DNA from: Achromobacter xylosoxidans A8
Lineage (GTDB): Bacteria; Pseudomonadota; Gammaproteobacteria; Burkholderiales; Burkholderiaceae_B
Direction of reading: 5' to 3'
Assembly (NCBI RefSeq): GCF_000165835.1
Contig: NC_014640.1
Span: 2,232,001 to 2,296,000, forward strand
DNA length: 64,000 nucleotides
Part shown: in pieces, positions 49,468 through 61,546 of the stretch
Numbering within the stretch: the stretch's first letter is position 1
How the letters are laid out: the number at the start of each line of letters is the position of its first letter
Translations under genes and position numbers: made by a program
The notes under the pieces: generated by a model
What the model saw: only the letters and a program-made list of their open reading frames with translations
Databases searched by the model: none
Told to the model about the DNA's origin: nothing

Positions 49468-50596
49468 ATCGCTGCTGCCGCATTTTTCCTTCAGCCCCTC
49501 TTCCGGCCGGACCTTGTTGTTGCGCCTGGACGCGCTGCGCTTTCGTGCGGGGCGAGCTGACTATTACGAGTACCTTGCAGACCTGGTCGAAGGAACCCAG
49601 GGCCGCAAGAATCTGCGCGCCGTCTTCGAGGATGACGCGCGCCGTCATGGCGAAGATACCGTGCGCGGCCGGCTGTCGAGACATTGGGCGGGCATGTACC
49701 TGGAGGTCGGCGGCGATCTGGGCGCGGCCTGGACGGACACGCTGCCGTCCAGCGAGTGCGTGCTGCTCAGCTGCGTGCAGGAAGAGGGCGGCGATCTGTC
49801 CGCCGCGTTGCGGGATGTGGCGCGGGCCGTGCGCTTGGCGTCGGATGCGTGGCTGGCGCTGGTCTCGGCCGCGGCGGCGGGCCTCGCGGCTGCGGCTGTC
49901 GCATTCTCCTTGCTATGCGCAATTCCCTTTTTCAGCGTGCCGCGCTTGCAGCAGGTATTCCAGGCCGTGCCGGCGGAGGATTATGGCCGGCTGACCCGCG
50001 CGCTGTTCGCCTTGGCCCAGGGCCTGCGGCAATGGCTGGCCTTGTGGCTGGTGCTGTTGTCGGGCCTGGTCTTGCTGAGCCTGTGGTCGCTGCCGCGTTA
50101 CACGGGCGCTGCGCGGCCGCGGCTGGACCGCTGGCTGCTGTGGCGGCTCTACCGGGATTTCCACGCCATCCGCTTTCTTGCGCTGCTGGCCGTGCTGGTC
50201 AGGCAGCACGGCGCGGCCGACACCCGTTTGCGGCGCGCCCTGGCCGTGCAGGCCCGCGATGCCGCGCCCTGGATGCATTGGCATCTGCTGGACATGCTGG
50301 GGCGGATAGACGGCGGCCAGACCGGCCCGGAGATCTTCGGCACGGGCCTGCTGGACGCGGACACATGGTGGTACATGGCCGACATGATGGATGCCCTGGG
50401 CATGGAAGCCGGGCTTGCACAGGTGCGGCTTCGCGTCGAATCGCGCCTGTTGGCGCGGGTGCGCCGCCAGGCATCGGTGTTGCGCTGGGCGTTGCTGCTC
50501 TCGTCCGTGGGCGCCGTGCTGGGCATCACGCTCTGGCATTACGGCGTGATCGATGAACTACGCCAGGCGCTGACTAATTTCTATGCCAGCCAATAG
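49460..50596 (+). CDS. pilR: PilR-type pilus inner-membrane platform protein
   Basis: GspF/PilC-family platform protein of 378 residues with two cytoplasmic helical domains and three or four membrane helices (about residues 135-160, 190-215 and 345-365). It should anchor the ATPase and feed pilin into the fibre. ATG 49460 lies inside the end of pilQ (8-base overlap), the normal arrangement in this operon; an earlier in-frame start is inside pilQ and rejected. It is followed after 62 bases by the pilin gene. Confidence 0.86.
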   Translation: MARSLLPHFSFSPSSGRTLLLRLDALRFRAGRADYYEYLADLVEGTQGRKNLRAVFEDDARRHGEDTVRGRLSRHWAGMYLEVGGDLGAAWTDTLPSSECVLLSCVQEEGGDLSAALRDVARAVRLASDAWLALVSAAAAGLAAAAVAFSLLCAIPFFSVPRLQQVFQAVPAEDYGRLTRALFALAQGLRQWLALWLVLLSGLVLLSLWSLPRYTGAARPRLDRWLLWRLYRDFHAIRFLALLAVLVRQHGAADTRLRRALAVQARDAAPWMHWHLLDMLGRIDGGQTGPEIFGTGLLDADTWWYMADMMDALGMEAGLAQVRLRVESRLLARVRRQASVLRWALLLSSVGAVLGITLWHYGVIDELRQALTNFYASQ

Positions 50597-50658
50597 GGGC
50601 TGCATCAGGCACGCGGCGCCAATCGGCCCGCGCGCTACATCTCACGAGGAAAGCAACC

Positions 50659-51279
50659 ATGCATTACGTACACGCAATCCCGTTCCGCGCCAGCCGGCAG
50701 CGCGGCTTTTCGTTGATGGAGGTCTCCATCGTCACCGCCATCGTCCTGTTGATTGCGATCGTCGGCATTCCGGCCATCGGCGCCTACGTCGTTGAGAACA
50801 AGGTGCCCAAGGTGGGAGAGGAATTGCAGCGTTTCATTGCCAGCATGAAGACCAATGCGCAGGGGGGCGGGGTCACTCCGTATGCAGGCCTGGACACCGG
50901 CGCCATGGCCAATGCCTTGCGGGAGTCCAGCGTGCTGGCCATCGATGGGTCCGGGGGCGCGGCGCGCATCGCCCATGGCCTGGGCGGCAGCGGCGTGGGA
51001 GGCAATGGGGTGGTCGAGGTCGCTGCCGCCTCGTTCGGCAGCGCGGGACAGGGTTCCGCGTTCTCCATCAAGCTGACCAACGTCAGCCAGGCGGCATGCC
51101 CATCGTTGGCCTCGGTGCTGCAACGGATGTCGGAGACCATCTCGATCGGTGGAGGGGGCGGCGGCCTCAGGCTTGTGAAGGACGCGTTTGCGACGCCCAG
51201 CGTGCCTTACCGGGCGGCCCTGGCCCAGGCGCAGTGCAGCCCGGGCGACGTCAACACCTTCGTATTCGTCGCAAAATGA
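50659..51279 (+). CDS. pilS: major type IVb prepilin
   Basis: Pilin precursor of 206 residues. The leader MHYVHAIPFRASRQRG is cleaved after Gly16; the mature chain begins FSLMEVSIVTAIVLLIAIVG, with Glu at position 5 (Glu21) and the hydrophobic helix. Two late cysteines (QAACPS and QAQCSPG) could form the C-terminal disulfide. The body is Gly- and Ser-rich. Family resemblance is to the PilS of R64 and TcpA-like pilins. A GAGGAAA ribosome site lies upstream. No prepilin peptidase gene was found in the operon, so another must cut it. Confidence 0.87.
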   Translation: MHYVHAIPFRASRQRGFSLMEVSIVTAIVLLIAIVGIPAIGAYVVENKVPKVGEELQRFIASMKTNAQGGGVTPYAGLDTGAMANALRESSVLAIDGSGGAARIAHGLGGSGVGGNGVVEVAAASFGSAGQGSAFSIKLTNVSQAACPSLASVLQRMSETISIGGGGGGLRLVKDAFATPSVPYRAALAQAQCSPGDVNTFVFVAK

Positions 51280-52343
51280 GCCCGCCGCTGTGGTGCATGA
51301 CGGCTCGGTCGGGTGCCGCTGCGGCTTTGCGTCAGCGCGGGTTCTCATTGCCGGGCCTGGCGGTGACGTTGGCCTTGAGCGCCATGGTGGCCATCTGGGC
51401 GTCCGGTCAGGTGGTGCAGCGGATCGAAGACGCAGCAGGCCGTGCCTCCGGCGTATGGTTGACGCAGATCCGCCTGGCGCTAACCGAGGTGTTGGCTCGG
51501 CATTCCGCCATCCTTGCCAAGGGGGATTTGCCACGTAGCGAACAGGGGGTTCCACTATTCGCGGACCCGCTTGCGCCCACCGTGGGCGAATTGCGTGGCT
51601 TGGGGCTGCTGCCGGCCGATTTTCCCGAGCGGTCCGCCATGGGTTTTTCGGCGCAGATCCAGATCGTCAGGTCGCAGGCATGCCCGGGCGAACGCTGTCG
51701 GATGGATGGACTGGTCTACAGCGCCACGCCCTTGTTGAAAACGGGGACGCAATCCATTGACTTGACCGGCATCGCTGCCGTTATCGATGCGGCCGGCGGC
51801 TATGGCGGGGCGGTGTGGCCGGCGTCGCCGGGTCTGGTGCGCGGCGCGGCGTTCAGTTTCGCCAATCCGGCGGCGTCCGGGGGGGCGGCCTACGCGCCGG
51901 GCACGCTCGCCCTGTGGGCGGGAGCGGACGCTGGCGGTCCTGATCTGGACCGCTACGTCAGGATCCGGGATACGCGCGATCCGCAGCTGCAGGGGGAGCT
52001 GAGCGTCGCGTCCTCGGCGCGGGTGGGCTCGCATCTTACAGTCGGCGCGCGCGCCAGCGTGGGACAGCCATGCAGTGTCGCCACCGGCGCCATGGCCACC
52101 TCGGAGCAGGGAGAGCTGCTGACATGCCAGTCCCAGGCCTGGGGGCCCGCAAGCGGCGGCTTCGGCGGGGCGTACAGCTTCAACAGCCCATTGGGTTGCT
52201 ACCATTACACCGGCACGTCCACTGCGAATCCCCGGACTGGCGAGTGCTCATGCCCCACCGGCTACAAGGCCGTGATTGTTTCAGCGGGCGGGAAATGGAC
52301 CGAGACGGAAGGCTGGACCACAGGCTACGTCTGCGTGCGCTGA
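51276..52343 (+). CDS. pilV: PilV-like minor pilin/tip adhesin
   Basis: Prepilin-like protein of 355 residues. After the leader (cleavage after Gly22) the sequence is FSLPGLAVTLALSAMVAIWASG, so position 5 is Gly, not the usual Glu. The C-terminal part has a run of short repeats and cysteines resembling R64 PilV. In R64 the end of pilV is switched by a shufflon; here no recombinase gene or inverted repeated segments were seen, and alaS begins 81 bases later. The start overlaps the pilS stop (ATGA). It probably caps or tips the pilus. Confidence 0.78.
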   Translation: MSPPLWCMTARSGAAAALRQRGFSLPGLAVTLALSAMVAIWASGQVVQRIEDAAGRASGVWLTQIRLALTEVLARHSAILAKGDLPRSEQGVPLFADPLAPTVGELRGLGLLPADFPERSAMGFSAQIQIVRSQACPGERCRMDGLVYSATPLLKTGTQSIDLTGIAAVIDAAGGYGGAVWPASPGLVRGAAFSFANPAASGGAAYAPGTLALWAGADAGGPDLDRYVRIRDTRDPQLQGELSVASSARVGSHLTVGARASVGQPCSVATGAMATSEQGELLTCQSQAWGPASGGFGGAYSFNSPLGCYHYTGTSTANPRTGECSCPTGYKAVIVSAGGKWTETEGWTTGYVCVR

Positions 52344-52386
52344 GTCTGCCGCAAGGCCTCTTTTCCTGGGATCCCCGCCAACCCTC

Positions 52387-52392
52387 TATAAT
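52387..52392 (+). promoter_or_regulatory. -10 box of alaS
   Basis: A perfect TATAAT lies 32 bases before the alaS ATG. No good -35 is found at the usual distance (TTCCTG at 52363-52368 is weak). Confidence 0.5.
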
Positions 52393-52424
52393 CAAAAATT
52401 CGCCTAAATTCTGCTTCGCCCACG

Positions 52425-55048
<2,624 letters not shown>

Positions 55049-55049
<1 letters not shown>

Positions 55050-55318
55050 TGAGCGGGGCGGATACCAGCCTTGATGGCGGCGCGCAGGCGCCGTCCTTCG
55101 AGCACGAAGTCGATGCCAGCGGCCTGACCTGCCCCTTGCCTATCCTGCGCGCCAAGAAGGCGTTGGCGCAGATGGCCAGCGGTGAGGTGCTGCGGGTCAT
55201 CACCACGGATCGCAATGCGATCCGCGACTTCCAGGCGTTCGCCCGCCAGACCGGCAATGTGCTGGTGGCGCAACAAGAGGTTGATGGCCACGGGGTGCAT
55301 TTCCTGCGGCGGCGCTGA
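55049..55318 (+). CDS. TusA/SirA-family sulfur carrier protein
   Basis: Small protein of 89 residues with the TusA-family CPxP motif (Cys28 in LTCPLPILRAK) and a short beta-alpha-beta fold. Such proteins carry sulfur as a persulfide for tRNA thiolation or other cofactors; which partner it serves is unknown. It begins with TGATG on the alaS stop, implying translational coupling. A 20-residue N-terminal extension before the conserved core is variable. A terminator follows. Confidence 0.88.
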
Positions 55319-55346
55319 CCGGTTGCCGGTAGTACACGCCACGTAG

Positions 55347-55373
55347 AAGGGCCCGCCGCAAGGCGGGCCCTTT
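55347..55373 (+). terminator. terminator after alaS-tusA
   Basis: AAGGGCCCGCC (55347-55357), a GCAA loop and GGCGGGCCCTT (55362-55372) form an 11-bp stem followed by only a short T run. Confidence 0.6.
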
Positions 55374-55393
55374 CGCATGGGTGGAGCCCCTGC

Positions 55394-55975
55394 TTACTTG
55401 CGGATGGCCGCCGCGACTGCCCGGGTAATGGTGAAATCCACCAGGTCGCCTTCCTTCAACTGCTGCAGGCGTGCCTGCAGGGCCGGATCCTGGACCTGGA
55501 TGGTACGCATGCCGCCTTGTGGACCCTTCAGCGTCACCAGGTTGGCGCTCTTGTTGATGTGCCAGATCTCGGCGGTGATGGTGGTCTGGCGTCCGGCAGC
55601 GCCGCCAGGCATGGCTCCCTTGGCGCTGCGGGTTGCCGCGGTTTCGGTCTTGACCTCCGGAATGCCAGATCCGGCCGGGCGCACGTCCACCGCTACCGAC
55701 TCGTAGTAGTCGAGCGTCAGCGTGTCGCCGGGCTTGATCTGCTGGAAGTTGCGGATATCGGGGCCAGCCTGAATGTCTACGCTATTGCCGTTTTCGCCCT
55801 GCAGCGTGATGGTCCGGGTGGCCGGGTCCACAGCGGTGACCTTGCCGGAGGCGGTCGTCAGGGCGGCTCCCATGACACGGGCCGAAGCTGCAAGCGGCAT
55901 GGCCAAAGCGCCCGCCAGCAGGCCCGCCAGGGCCAGGCGCGCAACAGGGGTGAAGACTGATTTCTGATTCTTCAT
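55394..55975 (-). CDS. conserved exported protein of unknown function
   Basis: Protein of 193 residues with a signal peptide (cleavage near ASA, about residue 32). The mature part has two similar small beta-rich segments, the first with GKVTAVDPATRTITLQGENG and the second with AEIWHINKSANLVTLKG, suggesting an internal duplication like that of small OB- or DUF5666-type folds. No function can be assigned. It is convergent with alaS-tusA, and its GGAGGG upstream gives a good start. The upstream region is the 424-base gap before rpsP. Confidence 0.75.
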   Translation of the reverse strand: MKNQKSVFTPVARLALAGLLAGALAMPLAASARVMGAALTTASGKVTAVDPATRTITLQGENGNSVDIQAGPDIRNFQQIKPGDTLTLDYYESVAVDVRPAGSGIPEVKTETAATRSAKGAMPGGAAGRQTTITAEIWHINKSANLVTLKGPQGGMRTIQVQDPALQARLQQLKEGDLVDFTITRAVAAAIRK

Positions 55976-56399
55976 GGTGGTGCACCCTCCGGTTAGAGGA
56001 AGTTGGGGGAAAACCGCTGGAAAAAGCAGAGACAGGCGGCAGGTGGGCCGCCATTAAGGGGATGGCTTGAAGCAGGTGCGGTGGCGGCGCCGTGGACAGG
56101 CGGCAGGGGGGATCGAAGCGCGGGGTCTTGCGTAGGTCGACATAAAACCGATCTCCTCAATCGGGCTATTTCTTCACACGCACTGAGTTCTGACGCACTA
56201 AGACAGGCACGAGGGGGGCAGGGCGGCTACACTTGGCACTGCGGCGCGGGCCCCGGCCCGTGTGTTTGTAGAATACCTGGATGTGGTGTTTTAGGATACA
56301 AATCGCGCCGCTACGCACAATTCGGCACTGCCATTTGCCAGCAGGCTTGTTTAAGTGCTAGAATTTCCCGTTTTTCACAACTAATTCAAGGGATTACCT
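55976..56399. other. intergenic region before rpsP
   Basis: This 424-base gap separates a divergent exported-protein gene from rpsP. It holds the rpsP promoter at 56335-56364 and a second TAGAAT box at 56271-56276 without a good -35. No gene or stable hairpin of note was recognised in the rest. Confidence 0.55.
56335..56364 (+). promoter_or_regulatory. sigma-70 promoter of the rpsP operon
   Basis: TTGCCA (56335-56340) and TAGAAT (56359-56364) are 18 bases apart, 5 of 6 matches in each box. Transcription would begin about 30 bases before the rpsP ATG. Confidence 0.72.
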
Positions 56400-56660
56400 A
56401 TGGTGGTGATTCGCCTGGCCCGCGGTGGGTCCAAGAAGCGTCCGTTTTACAACCTGGTGGCCACCGATTCGCGTAACCGTCGCGACGGCCGTTTCATCGA
56501 GCGCGTGGGTTTCTACAACCCCGTAGCCAGCGAAGGCACGGAAAACCTGCGCATTGCGCTGGATCGCGTGCAACACTGGACCGGCAACGGCGCCCAACTG
56601 TCGCCTGCTGTCGAGCGTCTGGTCAAAGAGTACTCGGCCAAGGTTTCCGCCGCGGCTTAA
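56400..56660 (+). CDS. rpsP: 30S ribosomal protein S16
   Basis: Small-subunit protein of 86 residues with the full S16 pattern ([20 protein letters not shown] and [14 protein letters not shown]). It stabilises 16S rRNA folding. It has its own strong promoter and an AAGGGA ribosome site, and leads rimM and trmD in the standard order. The gap of 88 bases to rimM has no terminator seen. Confidence 0.98.
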   Translation: MVVIRLARGGSKKRPFYNLVATDSRNRRDGRFIERVGFYNPVASEGTENLRIALDRVQHWTGNGAQLSPAVERLVKEYSAKVSAAA

Positions 56661-56748
56661 TTGCCTGCGTCGCTTACCGAGCCCTGAGCTTTACTGCGCT
56701 TAAAAGCTGCCATTCATAGCTGCTTCATAGTTACCAAGAGCACGATAC

Positions 56749-57366
56749 ATGCCTGATGCCGCAACCTCCAACGCGGCGCCGACGGATTTGATCGAGCTGG
56801 GCCGCATCAGTGCAGCCTACGGTGTGAAAGGCTGGGTCAAGGTGCAGCCACATTCGGCCAATGCCGAAGTGCTGCTCTCAGCATCTCAATGGTGGTTGAC
56901 TCGCCCTGTGCCTGAACTGGCGCGGGGCGTTGTCGCGTCTGCGCCTGTCGCATACAAGGTCGTGCAAGCCCGTTCGCAAGGAGCCACCGTGGTGGCTCAG
57001 CTGGCTGGCATTGCGGACCGCGATCAGGCCGAAGCCCTGCGCGGTTGTTCCGTGCAGGCGCCGCGGGGATCCTTTCCCGCGCCCGAGGAAGACGAATACT
57101 ACTGGGTCGATCTCATCGGTTGTGCGTTGTACACCAGCGCCACTGGCGAACCTGCGCTGTTGGGCGTGGTCGACGAGGTCCTCGATAACGGCGCTCATGC
57201 CGTTCTGAGGGTCTTGCGCCAACGGGTTGGGGCTGAAGGCCCCGAGCCCATCCTGAACGCCAAAGGCCGGCCCGCCGAAATGCTTGTTCCGTTCGTGCGC
57301 GCGCACATACACGCCGTCGATTTGTCAGCTCGCCGCATAGACAGCGACTGGCCGGCGGATATTTGA
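56749..57366 (+). CDS. rimM: 16S rRNA processing/30S maturation factor RimM
   Basis: Helps the 30S head assemble, binding S19. The 205 residues show an N-terminal RimM domain ([16 protein letters not shown]) and a C-terminal PRC-barrel (about residues 105-190, with YYWVDLIGC and [15 protein letters not shown]). The length is a little above E. coli RimM (182). It overlaps trmD through TGATG, implying coupled translation. Confidence 0.95.
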   Translation: MPDAATSNAAPTDLIELGRISAAYGVKGWVKVQPHSANAEVLLSASQWWLTRPVPELARGVVASAPVAYKVVQARSQGATVVAQLAGIADRDQAEALRGCSVQAPRGSFPAPEEDEYYWVDLIGCALYTSATGEPALLGVVDEVLDNGAHAVLRVLRQRVGAEGPEPILNAKGRPAEMLVPFVRAHIHAVDLSARRIDSDWPADI

Positions 57367-58190
57367 TGCGTATAGACGTCGTTACGCTCTTTCCCGAAAT
57401 GTTCGGGGTAGTGCGGGACCTGGGTGTCACCGGCCGGGCGCATGCCCAGGGCCGGTGGTCCCTGCATGCCTGGAATCCTCGTGATTTCACGCACGACGTG
57501 CACCGCACCGTGGACGACCGCCCCTACGGCGGCGGCCCCGGAATGGTGATGATGGCGGGGCCTCTGGAAGCCGCCGTCAATGCCGCCCAGGACGCGCGCG
57601 CAGCGCTTGGCCTGGGCCGCGCTCCTGTTGCGCTGCTGGCTCCGGTCGGCCGGCGCTACGATCAGGCGGGCGCCGAATCCCTGGCAGCAAGCGAGGGTCT
57701 GATCCTCATTTGCGGCCGCTACGAAGGCGTGGACCAGCGTTTCATTGCGCGCTGCGTCACGCAGGAAATCTCGCTGGGCGACTTCGTATTGTCGGGCGGG
57801 GAAATTGCCGCGCTCGCCGTGATCGACGCCGCCGTGCGCCTGTTGCCTGGCGTGCTGAACGATGGCGAATCCGCGCTGCAGGATTCCTTCAACGACGCCT
57901 TGTCCGGCCTGCTGGACAGTCCGCACTACACGCGCCCCGAGGTCTACCAAGGCGAGCCCGTGCCGGCGCCTCTCCTTAGCGGGCATCACGCGAACATCGC
58001 CCGTTGGCGGCGCGAGCGTTCGTTGGAGCTGACCGTTGCCCGGCGTCCCGAACTGATCGAGGCTGCTCGCGCAAAAGGGGTGTTGACCCTGGCCGATGAG
58101 CGCTTTCTGGCCGAGTTGGCGGGTACTCCGCTGCCGGAGCCGGTCAAGCGGCGCCGGCCATCTCGGCCCAAGCTGCCCAAGGCCTCCTGA
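57366..58190 (+). CDS. trmD: tRNA (guanine-37-N1)-methyltransferase
   Basis: Methylates G37 of tRNAs reading codons starting with C, preventing frameshifts. The 274-residue SPOUT enzyme has the trefoil-knot region with GRYEGVDQR and [23 protein letters not shown] 57366 was preferred to the TTG one codon earlier. In most bacteria rplS (L19) follows trmD in this operon, but here a bidirectional terminator and convergent valS follow, so rplS must be elsewhere. Confidence 0.97.
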   Translation: MRIDVVTLFPEMFGVVRDLGVTGRAHAQGRWSLHAWNPRDFTHDVHRTVDDRPYGGGPGMVMMAGPLEAAVNAAQDARAALGLGRAPVALLAPVGRRYDQAGAESLAASEGLILICGRYEGVDQRFIARCVTQEISLGDFVLSGGEIAALAVIDAAVRLLPGVLNDGESALQDSFNDALSGLLDSPHYTRPEVYQGEPVPAPLLSGHHANIARWRRERSLELTVARRPELIEAARAKGVLTLADERFLAELAGTPLPEPVKRRRPSRPKLPKAS

Positions 58191-58257
58191 ACCTTCTTCG
58201 ACTGCACGTTTGCCGGCGATCCCTGCGCCGCGAATGTCTTGCCGCGGCAGGCAAACA

Positions 58258-58288
58258 AAAAACCCCGGAACAAAATTCCGGGGTTTTT
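58258..58288. terminator. bidirectional terminator between trmD and valS
   Basis: AAAAACCCCGGAA (58258-58270), a 5-base loop and TTCCGGGGTTTTT (58276-58288) form a 13-bp stem with A and T flanks suited to ending transcription from both sides. Confidence 0.92.
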
Positions 58289-58310
58289 GCTTCCAGCGTA
58301 GCGATAGGGC

Positions 58311-61205
58311 TTAGTTGCCCAGCTTGACGCGCTGTTCGCGCACCTTCTGCAGCGTCTCGCCGAACTGCGCCATGCGCGCCTTTTCCTGCTCGACCACGGC
58401 AGCCGGCGCGCGCTCGACAAAGCTGGCGTTCGACAGCTTGCCGTTGGCCTTGGCGATTTCGCCTTCCAGGCGCGCGATTTCCTTGTCCAGCCGCACGCGT
58501 TCCGCCGCCACGTCGATTTCGACGTGCAGCATCAGGCGGCTGTTGCCCACGACCTGGACCGGCGCTCCGGCGTCGGGCAGGGTGTCGAGCACCTCGACCT
58601 GGCTCAGCTTGGCCAGCGCGGCCAGGTACGGCGCGTTGCGGGTGAGGATGGGTGCATCGCCCTGGGCGCACAGCGGCACCTTCTGCGCGGGCGACAGGTT
58701 CATCTCGCCGCGCAGCGCGCGCACGGCTTCGACCTGGGCCTTGAGCTCGGCGACATCGGCTTCGGCGGCGGTGTCGACCGCGGCGGGGTTGGCCTGCGGG
58801 TAGGGTTGGACGCTGACGCTGTCGGCGACGCCTTCCTTGCGCTTGCCGGCCACCACCGACACTTTTTGCCAGAGTTCTTCCGTAATGAACGGAATGATCG
58901 GGTGCGCCAGGCGCAGCACGCCTTCCAGCACGCGGATCAGCGTGCGGCGCGTACCCAGCTGCTGGGCCGGCGTGCCGGTCTGGATCTGCACCTTGGCCAG
59001 TTCCAGGTACCAGTCGCAGTACTCGTCCCACACGTAGCGGTAGAGCGAATTGGCGATGTTGTCGAAGCGGTAGTCGGCAAAGCCGCGCGCCACGTCGGCC
59101 TCCAGCGCCTGCAGTTGGCTGACGATCCAGCGGTCCACGAAGGACGTTTCGCCGGTTTCCGGGCCGGTCAGGTCGTGGCCTTCGGTGTTCATCAGCACGA
59201 AGCGCGTGGCGTTCCACAGCTTGTTGCAGAAGTTGCGGTAGCCTTCGCAGCGCTTCAGGTCGAAGTTGATGTTGCGGCCCAGCGTGGCGTAGGCGGCCAT
59301 CGTGAAGCGCAGCGCGTCGGTGCCGAAGGCGGGGATGCCGTCCGGGTACTGGCGGCGCGTGGCTTTCTCGATGGCGCCCGCCTGTTTCGGATTCATCAGG
59401 CCGTAGGTGCGCTTGGCCACCAGGCCGTCCAGGTCGATGCCGTCGATCAGGTCGACCGGATCCAGCGTGTTGCCCTTGGATTTGCTCATCTTCTGGCCGT
59501 CGGCATCGCGGATCAGGCCGTGCACGTAGACGTGCTTGAACGGGATGTGGCCGGTCAAGTGGGTGGTCAGCATCACCATGCGGGCGACCCAGAAGAAGAT
59601 GATGTCAAAACCCGTGACCAGCACGCTGGACGGCAGGTAGCGCTGCAGGTCGGGGGTGTTTTCCGGCCAGCCCAGCGTGGTGAAGGGCACCAGGCCCGAC
59701 GAGAACCAGGTATCCAGCACGTCCGGGTCGCGCTTGAGCTCGCCGGTCACGCCGGCCGCGCGGGCCTGGGCATTGGCTTCGGCTTCGTCGTGCGCCACGA
59801 AGATCTGGCCGTCCTCGGAGTACCAGGCGGGAATCTGGTGGCCCCACCAGAGCTGACGCGAAATGCACCAGTCCTGGATGTTGTTGAGCCACTGGTTGTA
59901 GATGGTGGTCCAGTTGTCCGGGTAGAACTGGATGCGGCCGTCGGCCACCACTTCCAGCGCAACCTCGGTAATGCTCTTGCCCGGGTTCAGCGTGCCTTCG
60001 GGGGCGGGCTTGCTCATCGCCACGAACCATTGGTCCGTCAGCATCGGCTCCAGCACGACGCCGGTGCGGTCGCCCTTGGGCTGCATCATCTTGTGCGGCT
60101 CGACCTTGACCAGATAGCCTTCGGCCTCCAGCTGCGCCACCACGGCCTTGCGCGCCTGGTAGCGTTCCATGCCCTGGAATTGCTTGGGGCCGTTCTCGTT
60201 GACGTGGGCGTCCAGCGTGAAGATCACGATCAGGGGCAGATCGTGGCGCATCGCGCAGGCGTAGTCGTTGAAGTCGTGGGCGCCGGTGATCTTCACGCAG
60301 CCCGTGCCGAATTCGGGGTCGACGAAATCGTCCGCAATGATGGGGATGTTGCGGTCGCACAGCGGCAGTTCCACTTCCTTGCCGACCAGGTGCTTGTAGC
60401 GCGGGTCTTCGGGGTGGACGCACAGGGCGCCGTCGGCCAGCATCGTTTCCGGGCGGGTGGTCGCGATGGTCAGGCCGCGCAGCGTGACGGTCTGGCCGTC
60501 CTTGTCGACGATGGTTTGCGGGCCGTCGACGAAGGGGTAGAGGATGTGCCACATGTGGCCGTCGGTTTCCTCGGACACCACTTCCAGATCGGACACTGCC
60601 GTCAGCAGCTTCGGATCCCAGTTGACCAGGCGCTTGCCGCGGTAGATCAGTCCCTGTTTATGCAGGCGCACAAAAGTTTCCACCACGCCGCGCGACATGC
60701 GCTCGTCCATGGTGAAATATTCACGCGGCCAATCGGCCGAGGCGCCCAGGCGGCGGACCTGCTCGGTAATGGCATTGCCGGATTTTTCCTTCCACTCCCA
60801 CACCTTTTCCACGAATTTTTCGCGGCCCAGGTCGTGGCGGGAAACCTTCTGGGCGTCCAGTTGTCTCTCAACCACGATCTGCGTGGCGATGCCGGCGTGG
60901 TCGGTGCCGGGAATGAATACGGTGTCGTCGCCGAGCATCCGGCGGTAGCGCACCAGGCCGTCCATGATGGTCTGGTTGAAGGCATGGCCCATGTGCAGGG
61001 TGCCCGTCACGTTAGGAGGCGGGAACTGGATGACGTAGGGGTGGCTTTCGGTCCCCGTTTTTACATGTTGCCCTGCCTGGAAGTACCCGCGCTTGTCCCA
61101 CTCGGCGTACCAGCGGGATTCCAGCGCGGAGGGTTCGAAGCTCTTGGAGAGTTCCTGGGCGTCGCTCGCGGCATTCGCGGCGTTCGGGGGGGCAGCTTGA
61201 GTCAT
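58311..61205 (-). CDS. valS: valyl-tRNA synthetase
   Basis: Charges tRNA(Val); 964 residues. Class I motifs HMGH ([11 protein letters not shown]) and KMSKS ([13 protein letters not shown]) are present, with the CP1 editing domain between them and a C-terminal coiled-coil arm (about residues 895-960, [19 protein letters not shown]). ATG 61205 starts a normal N-terminus; an upstream in-frame start lacks support. It is convergent with trmD and divergent from ndk. Confidence 0.98.
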   Translation of the reverse strand: MTQAAPPNAANAASDAQELSKSFEPSALESRWYAEWDKRGYFQAGQHVKTGTESHPYVIQFPPPNVTGTLHMGHAFNQTIMDGLVRYRRMLGDDTVFIPGTDHAGIATQIVVERQLDAQKVSRHDLGREKFVEKVWEWKEKSGNAITEQVRRLGASADWPREYFTMDERMSRGVVETFVRLHKQGLIYRGKRLVNWDPKLLTAVSDLEVVSEETDGHMWHILYPFVDGPQTIVDKDGQTVTLRGLTIATTRPETMLADGALCVHPEDPRYKHLVGKEVELPLCDRNIPIIADDFVDPEFGTGCVKITGAHDFNDYACAMRHDLPLIVIFTLDAHVNENGPKQFQGMERYQARKAVVAQLEAEGYLVKVEPHKMMQPKGDRTGVVLEPMLTDQWFVAMSKPAPEGTLNPGKSITEVALEVVADGRIQFYPDNWTTIYNQWLNNIQDWCISRQLWWGHQIPAWYSEDGQIFVAHDEAEANAQARAAGVTGELKRDPDVLDTWFSSGLVPFTTLGWPENTPDLQRYLPSSVLVTGFDIIFFWVARMVMLTTHLTGHIPFKHVYVHGLIRDADGQKMSKSKGNTLDPVDLIDGIDLDGLVAKRTYGLMNPKQAGAIEKATRRQYPDGIPAFGTDALRFTMAAYATLGRNINFDLKRCEGYRNFCNKLWNATRFVLMNTEGHDLTGPETGETSFVDRWIVSQLQALEADVARGFADYRFDNIANSLYRYVWDEYCDWYLELAKVQIQTGTPAQQLGTRRTLIRVLEGVLRLAHPIIPFITEELWQKVSVVAGKRKEGVADSVSVQPYPQANPAAVDTAAEADVAELKAQVEAVRALRGEMNLSPAQKVPLCAQGDAPILTRNAPYLAALAKLSQVEVLDTLPDAGAPVQVVGNSRLMLHVEIDVAAERVRLDKEIARLEGEIAKANGKLSNASFVERAPAAVVEQEKARMAQFGETLQKVREQRVKLGN

Positions 61206-61546
61206 TGCAGGGTTCCGGCAAACAGGGGCGCCCGAGCTAAGGGTGCGGGCGGCAAACCGCACATTTTAAGATGTAATGCGGTCTTCTCAGCGTGTTAGAA
61301 TACCGGGTTACTGTAAACCTTTTAGAAGTCCCTGAATTCATTGAGGATTCCGGGCGAGTCCAACAGGTAGGCAGTGTCGAATCCCTGCCTTGGCCTAGTG
61401 GTTCGGGACGGCCCGAAACAAGCATGCGTTTCGGACCTCCTGCGCGCCAACAGCGCGATGACGCTTCAAGGGTGACACCGACAAGCGCAGAGCCACGCCA
61501 GGCAATTCATCAGAAACCAAGTCAGAAATCAGTTTTCGGAGTTCTT
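61206..61546. other. valS-ndk intergenic region with long ndk leader
   Basis: This 341-base gap holds a TAGAAT box at 61296-61301 that would give ndk a leader of about 240 bases. The leader contains a hairpin TTCGGG-ACGG-CCCGAA (61402-61417) and a GGCAG/CTGCC stem, but no tRNA or ORF that I can support. An open frame continuous with ndk from 61292 overlaps the promoter box and is not credible. Confidence 0.5.

Noticed and set aside
51850..52343. Shufflon at the 3' end of pilV
   Set aside because: No inverted repeated segments, alternative C-terminal ends or recombinase gene were seen before alaS.
58524..61298. Open frame of 924 codons on the plus strand opposite valS
   Set aside because: valS has intact HMGH and KMSKS motifs on the other strand; this frame is a His/Gln/Val-rich shadow without domains.
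61361..61400. T-arm-like sequence (GGCAG, TGTCGAATC, CTGCC) suggesting a tRNA
   Set aside because: No acceptor stem, D-arm or anticodon arm could be folded around it and no CCA end follows at the right place.
61292..61546. N-terminal extension of ndk in frame from 61292
   Set aside because: It overlaps the promoter-like TAGAAT box, and the 141-residue form is the standard length with the standard N-terminus.
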